Source: an uncultured Oscillospiraceae bacterium
GTDB lineage: Bacteria > Bacillota > Clostridia > Oscillospirales > Oscillospiraceae
Direction of reading: 5' to 3'
DNA length: 7,566 nucleotides
Assembly (NCBI GenBank): GCA_900752445.1
Contig: CAADVN010000162.1
Span: 1-7,566, forward strand
Position numbers and translations under genes: made by a program. Below, in pieces: positions 1 to 5,934 of this stretch; positions within the stretch are counted from its first letter, which is position 1; each line of letters begins with the position of its first letter. A model generated the notes under the pieces. The model saw only the letters and a list, made by a program, of their open reading frames with translations. It was not told where the DNA came from and did not search any database.

Positions 1-930
1 CGGCCCCCCGTGCGCGCCCGGGGCGCCGCGGCGCTGAACCTGTCCCGGGACGCGGCCTGCCGCGAGCTCGCGGCGCTCGTCGCGGCTCAGTTCGGGCTCG
101 AGGAGCGGAACGTGCTCCTCGCAAACGGCTCGGATGATATATTGAACTTCTGCTTTCTCGCCTTCTGCGAGCGGGGCGTGGTGTTCCCGGACGTGAGCTA
201 CGGCTTCTACGAGGTCTTCGCGGACCTCTACCACATAGACGCGCTGCGCCCGGCGATGGGCGAGGGGCTCAGCATCGACCCGCGCGACTACACGGGCACG
301 GGCCGCTGCGTCGTCATAGCGAACCCGAACGCGCAGACGGGCGTGGCCCTGCCGCTCGCGGCGGTCGAGGGCATCGTGAGGGGCAGCCCGGACAGCGTGG
401 TCGTCGTGGACGAGGCCTATGTGGACTTCGGCGGCGAGACCGCCGTGCCGCTGGTGTCGAAGTACCCGAACGTCCTCGTCGTGCGGACGTTTTCGAAGTC
501 CGCGTCGCTCGCGGGCGCGCGCCTGGGCTACGCCATAGGGCCTGAGGCGCTAATCGAGGATTTGAAGAAGCTCAAATACTCGACGAACCCGTACAGCGTG
601 AACCGCATGGCGCTCGAGGCGGGCGCGGCGGCGATACGGGACTGGGCGTATTACGCGGCGAACTGCCGCAGGATAGCGCTGGAGCGGAAGCGGCTGGCGT
701 CGGAGCTCGTGCGGCGCGGCTTTGAGCTCACGCAGTCGAGCGCGAACTTCGTGCTGGCGCGGCCCTGCCTCATCGGCGCGAGGGAGTACATGGAGGCGCT
801 CAAGGCGCGGGGCATACTGATACGCTACCTGGGCGGCAAGCTCGCCGACTGGGTGCGGATAACGATAGGTACGCCGGAGCAGATGGACGCCTTGCTCGAG
901 GCGACGGACGAGATACTGAAACGGAGCTGA
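1..930 (+). CDS. hisC: Histidinol-phosphate aminotransferase, 5'-partial
   Basis: PLP-dependent class I/II aminotransferase that converts imidazole-acetol phosphate to histidinol phosphate with glutamate as amino donor; cytosolic. The frame is open from base 1, so the GTG at 10 is not a real start and roughly 40-50 N-terminal residues are missing. Counting from that GTG: GSDD at 40-43, NPNAQTG at 105-111 (family usual NPN-x-PTG, here Q for P), DEAYVDF at 134-140 with the Asp that contacts the pyridine nitrogen, TFSKSASLAGARLGY at 160-174 with Lys163 (codon 496-498) as the Schiff-base lysine, and WVRITIG at 281-287 with the likely substrate-carboxylate Arg283. The segment LNLSRD at 9-14 departs from the usual LxxYPD just at the window edge. 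The stop (928-930) lies 4 nt before hisB. HisC rather than a general aminotransferase is supported by the his operon context. Confidence is high. Confidence 0.96.
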   Translation, partial: RPPVRARGAAALNLSRDAACRELAALVAAQFGLEERNVLLANGSDDILNFCFLAFCERGVVFPDVSYGFYEVFADLYHIDALRPAMGEGLSIDPRDYTGTGRCVVIANPNAQTGVALPLAAVEGIVRGSPDSVVVVDEAYVDFGGETAVPLVSKYPNVLVVRTFSKSASLAGARLGYAIGPEALIEDLKKLKYSTNPYSVNRMALEAGAAAIRDWAYYAANCRRIALERKRLASELVRRGFELTQSSANFVLARPCLIGAREYMEALKARGILIRYLGGKLADWVRITIGTPEQMDALLEATDEILKRS

Positions 931-934
931 GACT

Positions 935-1513
935 ATGAGACGCAGTGAGGTAAAACGCGAGACGGCGGAGACGAGGGTCGAGCTCACGCTGGAGCTGGAC
1001 GGCTCGGGCCGGGCGGATATCAAAACCGGCATCGGCTTTCTCGACCACATGCTGACGCTGCTGGCCCTGCACGGCGGCTTTGACCTTGCGGTGAGCTGCG
1101 TGGGCGACCTCGAGGTGGACGGTCACCACAGTGTGGAGGACATCGGCCTGTGCCTCGGCGCGGCCATTTTGCAGGCGCTGGGTAACAAGCGCGGCATAAA
1201 CCGCTACGGCAGCGTCATCCTGCCCATGGACGAGGCGCTCATCCTCTGCGCGGTGGACCTCTCGGGCCGGCCCTGCCTGCGGTATACGGCGGAGATACCC
1301 TCGGAGAAGGTGGGGGACTTCGACACGGAGCTCGCGCGGGAGTTCTTCCAGGCCGTGGCGAACACGGGGCTTATGAGCCTGCACATCCGGCAGCTCGACG
1401 GCATAAATTCGCACCACATCATAGAGGGCATGTTCAAGGCCCTGGGCCGCGCGCTGCGCCAGGCGGTGCAGGTGACGGGCGGGGCGCTGCCCTCGACGAA
1501 GGGGGTGCTCTGA
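935..1513 (+). CDS. hisB: Imidazoleglycerol-phosphate dehydratase, monofunctional
   Basis: Mn-dependent dehydratase that converts imidazole-glycerol phosphate to imidazole-acetol phosphate, the step before HisC. At 192 aa it has the usual length of the monofunctional enzyme; there is no N-terminal HAD phosphatase domain as in the enterobacterial bifunctional HisB, so histidinol-phosphatase must be encoded elsewhere. Diagnostic motifs are GIGFLDHML at about 32-40, DGHHSVEDIG at about 62-71, and SHHIIEGMFKALGRAL near 156-171; the two His-His motifs supply metal ligands. The C-terminus LPSTKG is also typical. The ATG start fits the protein alignment and has GGAG at 923-926, inside the end of hisC, 8 nt upstream. 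The stop overlaps the hisH start by one base (TGATG), which suggests translational coupling. Confidence 0.97.
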   Translation: MRRSEVKRETAETRVELTLELDGSGRADIKTGIGFLDHMLTLLALHGGFDLAVSCVGDLEVDGHHSVEDIGLCLGAAILQALGNKRGINRYGSVILPMDEALILCAVDLSGRPCLRYTAEIPSEKVGDFDTELAREFFQAVANTGLMSLHIRQLDGINSHHIIEGMFKALGRALRQAVQVTGGALPSTKGVL

Positions 1514-2127
1514 TGATAGCCATCATCGACTACGGCGTGGGCAACCTGTTCTCGCTCAAGTCCTCGTTCGCGGCGATAGGGCAGGAGGCCGTCGTCACGG
1601 GCGACGCGGCGAAGATAGCGGACGCGGAGCGGATCATCCTGCCCGGCGTCGGGGCCTTCGCCGACGCGTATGAAAAATTATGCAGAAACGGCATGGATGA
1701 GGCGGTGCGGCGCGCGGTGGCGAGCGGCAAGCCCGTCATGGGCATCTGTCTCGGCATGCAGCTGCTGTTCGAGCGCAGCTTCGAGTACGGCGAGTACCCC
1801 GGCCTGGGCCTGCTGAAGGGCGAGGTCGTGGGCATGGAGGGCAGGATTGGTCCTGGTCTGCCCATACCACATATAGGCTGGAATGCCCTAAAAATTTGTC
1901 GAAGCGGCGGCGTGCTCAAGTACGTGAACGAGGGCGACTGCGTCTACTTTGTCCACAGCTTCTACGCCGACAAGTGCCGGGACAGCGTCACGGCCACGAC
2001 TGAGTACGGCATCGGCCTCACCGCCTCGGTGCAGCGGGATAACCTCTACGGCTGCCAGTTCCACCCGGAAAAGAGCGGCCGGGTGGGGCTCTCGATACTC
2101 CGGGCCTTCTGCGAGCTGGAGGTCTGA
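1513..2127 (+). CDS. hisH: Imidazole glycerol phosphate synthase, glutaminase subunit
   Basis: Class I glutamine amidotransferase subunit. It hydrolyses glutamine and channels ammonia to HisF, giving imidazole-glycerol phosphate and AICAR. At 204 aa it has normal length. Visible motifs are IDYGVGNLFSL at the N-terminus, LPGVGAF at 43-49, the nucleophile elbow GICLGMQLL at 77-85 with Cys79, PHIGWN at 119-124, and QFHPEKSG at 182-189, with His184 and Glu186 completing the catalytic triad. The start overlaps the hisB stop by 1 nt. Two short stretches (about 1669-1690 and 1846-1905) use AT-rich codons such as ATT, GGT, CCT, CAT, TTA and CGA, unlike the rest of the operon. The second covers the conserved PHIGWN motif and contains TTTGTCGAA (1895-1903). 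The protein itself looks intact. Confidence 0.97.
   Translation: MIAIIDYGVGNLFSLKSSFAAIGQEAVVTGDAAKIADAERIILPGVGAFADAYEKLCRNGMDEAVRRAVASGKPVMGICLGMQLLFERSFEYGEYPGLGLLKGEVVGMEGRIGPGLPIPHIGWNALKICRSGGVLKYVNEGDCVYFVHSFYADKCRDSVTATTEYGIGLTASVQRDNLYGCQFHPEKSGRVGLSILRAFCELEV
2118..2122 (+). promoter_or_regulatory. Ribosome binding site of hisA
   Basis: GGAGG lies inside the last codons of hisH, 8 nt before the hisA ATG at 2131. It fixes that start and shows that hisA initiation is embedded in hisH translation. Confidence 0.8.
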
Positions 2128-2130
2128 GCC

Positions 2131-2844
2131 ATGCTTATCTTTCCGGCGATAGACCTCTACGAGGGCAGGGCCGTGCGGCTCTACAAGGGCGACTACGCGC
2201 GGATGACGGTGTACAGCGACGACCCCGTGTCCGTGGCCCGGGACTTCAAGGCCCAGGGCGCGGCGCAGATGCACACCGTCGATCTCGAGGGCGCGCGCGA
2301 CGGCGGCACGCCGAACCTCGGCACAATTGAGCGGATAGTCAGGGAGACGGGCCTCTTCGTCGAGTGCGGCGGCGGCCTGCGTGACATGGCGGCCATAGAC
2401 CGGGCCTTCTCGGCGGGCGTGGGCCGGGTCATACTCGGCACGGCGGCGGTCTCGGACCCGGCGCTCCTGGCGGAGGCCGTGGGCAAGTACGGCGAAAAGA
2501 TAGCCGTCGGCGCGGATCTGCGTGACGGCAGGGTAGCCATCAGGGGCTGGCGCGAGGACTCCGGCGTCACGGCGGAGGATTTCCTGCGCGGCATCGAGGC
2601 CCTGGGCGTCAGGACGGTCATCTGCACGGACATTTCCCGGGACGGGGCCATGCGCGGCGCGAACGCGGAGCTCTATGAGCGCCTGCAGCGCGAGTTCGGG
2701 CTCGACCTCATCGCCTCGGGCGGGGTCTCGGGCATGGATGACGTGCGCCGGCTGCGCGGGCTGGGGCTCTACGGGGCCATAATCGGCAAGGCATACTACA
2801 CCGGGGACATAGCGCTCCGGGACGCGGTGGAGGCGGCAAGATGA
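2131..2844 (+). CDS. hisA: ProFAR isomerase (HisA)
   Basis: 1-(5-phosphoribosyl)-5-[(5-phosphoribosylamino)methylideneamino]imidazole-4-carboxamide isomerase, a (beta-alpha)8-barrel enzyme that carries out the Amadori rearrangement feeding HisF. At 237 aa it has usual length. Seen in the sequence: FPAIDLYEGRAVRL at the N-terminus with catalytic Asp8; ECGGGLRD at 78-85 (first phosphate-binding loop); VGADLRDG at 126-133 with the second catalytic Asp129; TDISRDGAMRGAN at 166-178; and IASGGVSG at 194-201 (second phosphate-binding loop). It is assigned as HisA rather than the dual-specificity PriA because a separate trp enzyme cannot be judged here and the organism looks like a Clostridium relative. 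The hisA and hisF frames overlap at ATGA. Confidence 0.96.
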   Translation: MLIFPAIDLYEGRAVRLYKGDYARMTVYSDDPVSVARDFKAQGAAQMHTVDLEGARDGGTPNLGTIERIVRETGLFVECGGGLRDMAAIDRAFSAGVGRVILGTAAVSDPALLAEAVGKYGEKIAVGADLRDGRVAIRGWREDSGVTAEDFLRGIEALGVRTVICTDISRDGAMRGANAELYERLQREFGLDLIASGGVSGMDDVRRLRGLGLYGAIIGKAYYTGDIALRDAVEAAR

Positions 2845-3599
2845 TAACAAAGAGGATAATACCCTGCCTCGACGTGAAGGACGGCAGGGTCGTGAAGGGC
2901 GTGAACTTCCTCGGCCTGCGTGACGTGAACTCGCCGGTGGAGCTCGCTTCGTACTACTCCGACTGCGGCGCGGACGAGCTGGTGTTCTACGACATCACGG
3001 CCTCGGCCGAGGGCCGGAAGCTGTTCACGGACATACTGCGCGAGGTGGCGTCTACTATATTTATACCTCTCACCGTGGGCGGCGGCATCTCGAGTTTGGA
3101 GGACTTCGACCGCGTGCTCAAATGCGGCGCGGATAAGGTGAGCGTGAACTCGGGCGCCATCCGCGACCCGGAGCTGGTGAGAAGGGCCGCGCGGCGCTAC
3201 GGCGACCAGTGCGTGGTGCTCTCGGCGGATATTAAGCGCGTGGACGGGCAGTTTCGCGTGTTCGCCCGGGGCGGGCGCGACGACACGGGCATAGAGGCCA
3301 TCGGCTGGATAAAGCGCTGCGTCTCTATGGGCGCGGGCGAGGTGGTCGTGAACTCCATCGACACGGACGGCGTAAAGGGCGGCTTCGACCTGCCGATGCT
3401 CGAGGCGGTGTGCGAGGCGGTGAGGGTGCCGGTCATCGCATCCGGCGGCGCGGGCTGCGCGGCGGACTTCACGGAGCTGTTCCGGGCGGTGCCCGAGGTG
3501 AGCGCGGGCCTGGCCGCGTCCATCTTCCACTTCGGCGAGGTGAAAATACCGCAGCTCAAGGCGGAGCTGCGGCAAAACGGGATAAATGTGAGGCTGTAA
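2841..3599 (+). CDS. hisF: Imidazole glycerol phosphate synthase, cyclase subunit
   Basis: Cyclase subunit that partners HisH: it uses ammonia delivered through its barrel to turn PRFAR into imidazole-glycerol phosphate and AICAR. At 252 aa it is full length with half-barrel symmetry. Key features are IIPCLDVKDGRVVKGVNF at 6-23 with catalytic Asp11, the LTVGGGI loop at 77-83, SADIKR at 128-133 with catalytic Asp130, NSIDTDG at 171-177, and IASGGAG at 199-205. The C-terminal segment HFGEVKIPQLK at 230-240 is also typical. The ATG overlaps the hisA stop by 4 nt (ATGA), with GGAGG at 2829-2833 giving 7-nt spacing. Residues 71-77 (STIFIPL) are written with AT-rich codons around 3051-3071. There is one base between its TAA stop and hisIE. 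Confidence 0.97.
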   Translation: MITKRIIPCLDVKDGRVVKGVNFLGLRDVNSPVELASYYSDCGADELVFYDITASAEGRKLFTDILREVASTIFIPLTVGGGISSLEDFDRVLKCGADKVSVNSGAIRDPELVRRAARRYGDQCVVLSADIKRVDGQFRVFARGGRDDTGIEAIGWIKRCVSMGAGEVVVNSIDTDGVKGGFDLPMLEAVCEAVRVPVIASGGAGCAADFTELFRAVPEVSAGLAASIFHFGEVKIPQLKAELRQNGINVRL

Positions 3600-3600
3600 C

Positions 3601-4245
3601 ATGGACTTGGACAAACTGAGATTCGACGAGCGGGGCCTGATCCCCGCCATAGTCGTGGACGCGGGGAACAAAAAAGTGCTCACCCTGGCCTACATGAACC
3701 GGGAGAGCCTTGAGATATCCATGCGCGAGGGGCGCACCTGCTTCTGGAGCCGGAGCCGTCAGGAGCTCTGGCGCAAGGGCGAGACGAGCGGCAACGTGCA
3801 GCGCATCGTGTCCATCACGGCGGACTGCGACCTGGACGCGCTGGTCGTGAAGGTCGAGAAGGCGGGCCCGGCCTGCCACACGGGCGCTGAGAGCTGCTTC
3901 TTCGAGCCGGTGTACGAGAGCGAGGAGCTCTCGGAGTTCTCGCTCGAGGGCCTGTACGCGCTGCTCGAGGGCAGAAAAAAAGAGCTGCCGGAGGGCAGCT
4001 ACACGACCTACCTGTTCCAGAAGGGCCTGGACAAGATACTCAAGAAGGTGGGAGAGGAGTCCACGGAGGTCATCATCGCCGCGCACGCCCGCGACAGGCG
4101 CGAGACGGTGTACGAGATCGCGGACCTCGCCTATCATGTGATGGTACTCATGGTCGAATTGGGCATAGCTCCGCAAGAGGTGCAGCGTGAACTGGCCTCG
4201 AGACACGTTATCGACCATAAGGTGAAGCAGGAGAAGATGACCTGA
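3601..4245 (+). CDS. hisIE: Bifunctional PR-AMP cyclohydrolase / PR-ATP pyrophosphatase
   Basis: Fusion enzyme catalysing the second and third steps of histidine synthesis: PR-ATP to PR-AMP, then ring opening to ProFAR. At 214 aa it has normal length for the fusion. The N-terminal cyclohydrolase domain (about 1-106) has AYMNRESL at 30-37, the FWSRSRQELWRKG signature at 48-60, the metal motif DCDLD at 75-79, and zinc-ligand cysteines at 76, 92 and 99. The C-terminal pyrophosphatase domain (about 114-208) has YTTYLFQKG at 134-142 and the Mg-binding helices GEESTEVIIAA at 151-161 and EIADLAYH at 172-179. The ATG is one base after the hisF stop, with GAGG at 3590-3593. It is the last gene of the operon; a small inverted repeat covers its stop codon and a strong terminator follows. 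Confidence 0.97.
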   Translation: MDLDKLRFDERGLIPAIVVDAGNKKVLTLAYMNRESLEISMREGRTCFWSRSRQELWRKGETSGNVQRIVSITADCDLDALVVKVEKAGPACHTGAESCFFEPVYESEELSEFSLEGLYALLEGRKKELPEGSYTTYLFQKGLDKILKKVGEESTEVIIAAHARDRRETVYEIADLAYHVMVLMVELGIAPQEVQRELASRHVIDHKVKQEKMT

Positions 4246-4261
4246 GCCTTGACCGCTCAGG
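4241..4261 (+). repeat. Small inverted repeat over the hisIE stop codon
   Basis: CCTGAGC (4241-4247) and GCTCAGG (4255-4261) form a perfect 7-bp stem with a 7-nt loop, and the stop codon lies in the left arm. There is no U-tract, so it is not a terminator by itself. It could protect the mRNA 3' end or act as an accessory hairpin before the terminator. Confidence 0.45.
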
Positions 4262-4270
4262 AAGCCTCCG

Positions 4271-4320
4271 AGAAAAGACAGGGCTTACCGGCGCGAACGC
4301 CGGCAGGCTCTGTCTTTTTC
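4271..4320. terminator. Bidirectional intrinsic terminator between hisIE and abrB
   Basis: A long hairpin: left arm about 4272-4293, loop CGAA at 4294-4297, right arm 4298-4319. The inner stem CCGGCG/CGCCGG and outer AAAAGACAG/CTGTCTTTT are perfect; in between are two G-U wobbles and one A-C mismatch. A T-tract (TCTTTTTC) follows on the plus strand, and the A-run at 4271-4276 becomes a U-tract on the minus strand. It is therefore placed to end both the his operon and the convergent abrB-like gene, whose stop is at 4338. Confidence 0.88.
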
Positions 4321-4337
4321 TCAGCAGGTCACCTCAG

Positions 4338-4583
4338 TCAGACCTTCTCCTCCAGCATCCTGATGCAGTCGGAACAGACGTTCTTACCCCTGTAAGAGAC
4401 GATCTCCTTCGCGCTGTCGCAGAAGATGCAGGCGGGCTGATACTTCCTGAGAATGATCGCGTCGCCCTCGATGTAGATCTCCATCGAGTCCTTTTCGGCT
4501 ATATCGAGCGTCCTGCGAAGCTCTATCGGGAGCACGATGCGGCCGAGTTCGTCCACTTTCCTTACGATGCCTGTAGATTTCAT
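4338..4583 (-). CDS. AbrB/SpoVT-family transition-state regulator with four-Cys tail
   Basis: Small DNA-binding protein of 81 aa. Residues 1-48 form an AbrB-type swapped-hairpin domain; the start (MKSTGIVRKVDELGRIVLPI) is nearly the same as Bacillus AbrB, followed by ELRRTLDIAEKDSMEIY. The C-terminus differs from Bacillus AbrB: instead of its multimerisation domain there is a CxxC-x14-CxxC arrangement (Cys52, 55, 70, 73), which suggests a zinc ribbon. Proteins of this form are common in Clostridia. The role is inferred: AbrB proteins repress or tune transition-state and sporulation genes during growth, usually bind AT-rich DNA and often repress themselves. The ATG has CCCTCC (GGAGGG on the coding strand, 4590-4595) 6 nt away. 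It has its own promoter, is divergent from spmA and convergent to the his operon. Calling it abrB itself would overreach because of the tail. Confidence 0.93.
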   Translation of the reverse strand: MKSTGIVRKVDELGRIVLPIELRRTLDIAEKDSMEIYIEGDAIILRKYQPACIFCDSAKEIVSYRGKNVCSDCIRMLEEKV

Positions 4584-4589
4584 TTTATT

Positions 4590-4595
4590 CCCTCC
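4590..4595 (-). promoter_or_regulatory. Ribosome binding site of the abrB-like gene
   Basis: The minus strand reads GGAGGG, 6 nt before the ATG at 4581-4583. It is a strong Shine-Dalgarno match that fixes the start. Confidence 0.85.
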
Positions 4596-4605
4596 AAATC
4601 TGCCG

Positions 4606-4708
4606 TGTCCAGTTAACTAAACTAAAACTATATATGTGCTATATCTAAATTCATATATAATTTTTTCGTGGCTTATGTCCAGTTACCGACACTAAACTAT
4701 TATATATG
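4606..4708 (-). repeat. Duplicated promoter-proximal motif, 70-bp spacing
   Basis: Two related elements lie in the same orientation. On the minus strand each runs CATATATA, then TTTAGT, then TAACTGGACA: copy A at 4708-4676 (containing the TATAAT box) and copy B at 4636-4606, just before the abrB ribosome binding site. The TAACTGGACA cores are identical and exactly 70 bp apart (4685-4676 and 4615-4606). Copy B has no good -35 (TATGAA at the expected place). They may be operator sites or a remnant of a promoter duplication. Confidence 0.6.
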
Positions 4709-4727
4709 ACATCAGGCATAAAGTCAA
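4699..4727 (-). promoter_or_regulatory. Sigma-A type promoter of the abrB-like gene
   Basis: On the minus strand TTGACT (4727-4722) is followed by a 17-nt spacer and a perfect TATAAT (4704-4699). Transcription would start near 4692, giving an unusually long AT-rich leader of about 108 nt before the ATG. This matches the housekeeping consensus except for one base of the -35. Confidence 0.85.
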
Positions 4728-4783
4728 CCGTTGAGGAATAATTATTCATGAATAAATCTTGAAATTTCCAAGGCTCAAATTTG

Positions 4784-4788
4784 GGAGG
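4784..4788 (+). promoter_or_regulatory. Ribosome binding site of spmA
   Basis: GGAGG lies 10 nt before the ATG at 4799. The other possible starts, TTG at 4781 and ATG at 4790, would overlap or abut this site, so 4799 is preferred. Confidence 0.75.
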
Positions 4789-4798
4789 AATGTACAAT

Positions 4799-5377
4799 AT
4801 GTCTAATTTGTGGACTGTGACCCTTATAATCTCCGTCTTATACGGGGGTCTTGCGGGAAAAGGCGAACAAATTGGGGCGGCTTCATTTGAGGGCGCGAGG
4901 GCTGCGGTGCGGTTCGTGCTCGAGACAGGGGGCCTTATCTGCCTCTGGAGCGGGGTCATGGAGGTGCTCCGTCGCTCCGGAGCGACGGCGGCGCTGTCCC
5001 GGCTGCTGCGTCCGCTGCTGGGGCGGCTGTTCCCGAGGGCCTCGCGGGACGCGGAGACGATGGACGCGCTCAGCTCGAACGTGTCCGCCAACCTGCTGGG
5101 CCTGGGCAACGCGGCGACGCCCATGGGCATACGCGCGGCGCAGGGCATGGCCCGGCTCTCCGAGCGTCCGGACACCGCCGGCCGCGAGCTCTGCCGGCTC
5201 GTGGTGCTGAACACCGCCTCGATACAGCTCTTGCCGACCACCGCGGCCGCCCTTCGCGCCGCCGCCGGCGCGGCCTCGCCCTTCGACATACTCCCTGCGG
5301 TCTGGCTGAGCTCGGCGCTCTCGGTCACGGCCGGGCTCGCGGCCTGCGCGCTCCTCGAGCGCGCCTTCGACAGATGA
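4799..5377 (+). CDS. spmA: Spore maturation protein A
   Basis: Polytopic membrane protein of 192 aa (Bacillus SpmA is about 196). With SpmB it is needed for full dehydration of the spore core and hence heat resistance; the family belongs to the nucleoside-recognition (Gate) superfamily, and its transported substrate is unknown. Visible features are hydrophobic segments at about 4-20, 35-57, 133-150 and 165-187, and the family motif NLLGLGNAATPMGI at 98-111. NTASIQLLPTT follows at 138-148. The start is chosen at ATG 4799 because of the GGAGG spacing. The first 30 or so codons are AT-rich, the rest very GC-rich. The coding sequence contains a perfect 20-nt palindrome at 4969-4988. It overlaps spmB by 4 nt (ATGA). 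Expression by a sporulation sigma factor is expected from the family, but no convincing promoter is visible. Confidence 0.94.
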   Translation: MSNLWTVTLIISVLYGGLAGKGEQIGAASFEGARAAVRFVLETGGLICLWSGVMEVLRRSGATAALSRLLRPLLGRLFPRASRDAETMDALSSNVSANLLGLGNAATPMGIRAAQGMARLSERPDTAGRELCRLVVLNTASIQLLPTTAAALRAAAGAASPFDILPAVWLSSALSVTAGLAACALLERAFDR

Positions 5378-5895
5378 GCACGCTGGCGGACATGGCCGCC
5401 GCCATCGTCATCGCCGGCTCCGCACTCTGGGGCACGCTCGCCGGCACGGACGTCTTCGAGGCCATGCTCGACGGCGTCAGGGAGGGGCTGCGCACGCTGC
5501 TGCGCATACTGCCCTCGCTCATCGCGCTGCTCACCGCCGTGTACATGCTCCGGGCCTCGGGCTTGCTCGACGCGCTGACCGCACTGCTCGCGCCCCTGCT
5601 CGGCCTGGCAGGCGTCCCCGCCGAGACCGCGCCGCTCATGCTGCTGCGTCCCGTCTCCGGCTCCGGCGCGCTCGCGGTCGCCTCGGAGCTCATCTCGCAG
5701 TACGGCGCGGACAGCCTCGTCGGGCGCACCGCCGCCGTCATGCTCGGCTCCACCGAGACCACCTTCTACGTCATCGCCGTCTACTTCGGCGCCGCCGGCA
5801 TCAAAAACACCCGCTGGGCCGTGCCCGCCGCCCTCGCCGCCGATATCACCGGCTTCGTCGCCTCAGCCTTCTTCGCCCGCCTCTTCTTCGGCTGA
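5374..5895 (+). CDS. spmB: Spore maturation protein B
   Basis: Membrane partner of SpmA in spore-core dehydration, 173 aa (Bacillus SpmB about 178), of the same nucleoside-recognition domain superfamily. Hydrophobic segments lie at about 7-24, 42-59, 118-140 and 147-171. Family motifs are LLRPVSGSGALAVASELI at 90-107 and GSTETTFYVIAVYFGAAGI at 125-143, both almost as in Bacillus SpmB. The start codon overlaps the spmA stop (ATGA) and has no clear Shine-Dalgarno sequence, so translation probably depends on ribosomes finishing spmA. Many third positions are C, in contrast to the G-ending preference of the his genes. No strong hairpin follows directly; transcription may run to the terminator at 6027-6063. 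Confidence 0.95.
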   Translation: MSTLADMAAAIVIAGSALWGTLAGTDVFEAMLDGVREGLRTLLRILPSLIALLTAVYMLRASGLLDALTALLAPLLGLAGVPAETAPLMLLRPVSGSGALAVASELISQYGADSLVGRTAAVMLGSTETTFYVIAVYFGAAGIKNTRWAVPAALAADITGFVASAFFARLFFG

Positions 5896-5934
5896 AGCTA
5901 AAAATAATTTTTTAACAAATACCGCGCCATGCCC

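Larger units (their letters stand above)
4584..4798. other. AT-rich divergent intergenic region, abrB-like/spmA
   Basis: These 215 bp are much richer in A and T than the genes on either side and contain no ORF of note. They hold the abrB promoter, a roughly 110-nt abrB leader, a duplicated motif, a 12-nt palindrome (GAATAA/TTATTC, 4736-4747) and the spmA ribosome binding site. For spmA, a possible sporulation sigma-E -10 (CATAAAGT, 4717-4724; consensus near CATACAnT) lies on the plus strand, overlapping the abrB -35, but its -35 is poor (AACTATT, 4695-4701), so this is only a hint. TTCCAA (4766-4771) could pair with TTGGGA (4781-4786) and partly cover the spmA ribosome binding site. Confidence 0.6.

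Noticed and set aside
10..12. GTG as the start of hisC
   Set aside because: The frame is open upstream to base 1, and an aminotransferase lacking the N-terminal 40-50 residues would be abnormal; the gene is cut by the window edge.
1888..4218. Long minus-strand open frames opposite hisH-hisIE (hundreds of residues)
   Set aside because: They are rich in Arg, Ala, His and Val, resemble no family, and arise from the GC-skewed codon pattern of the real plus-strand genes.
4781..4792. TTG (4781) or ATG (4790) as the spmA start
   Set aside because: Both coincide with or abut the GGAGG at 4784-4788; ATG 4799 has proper spacing and matches the length of known SpmA.
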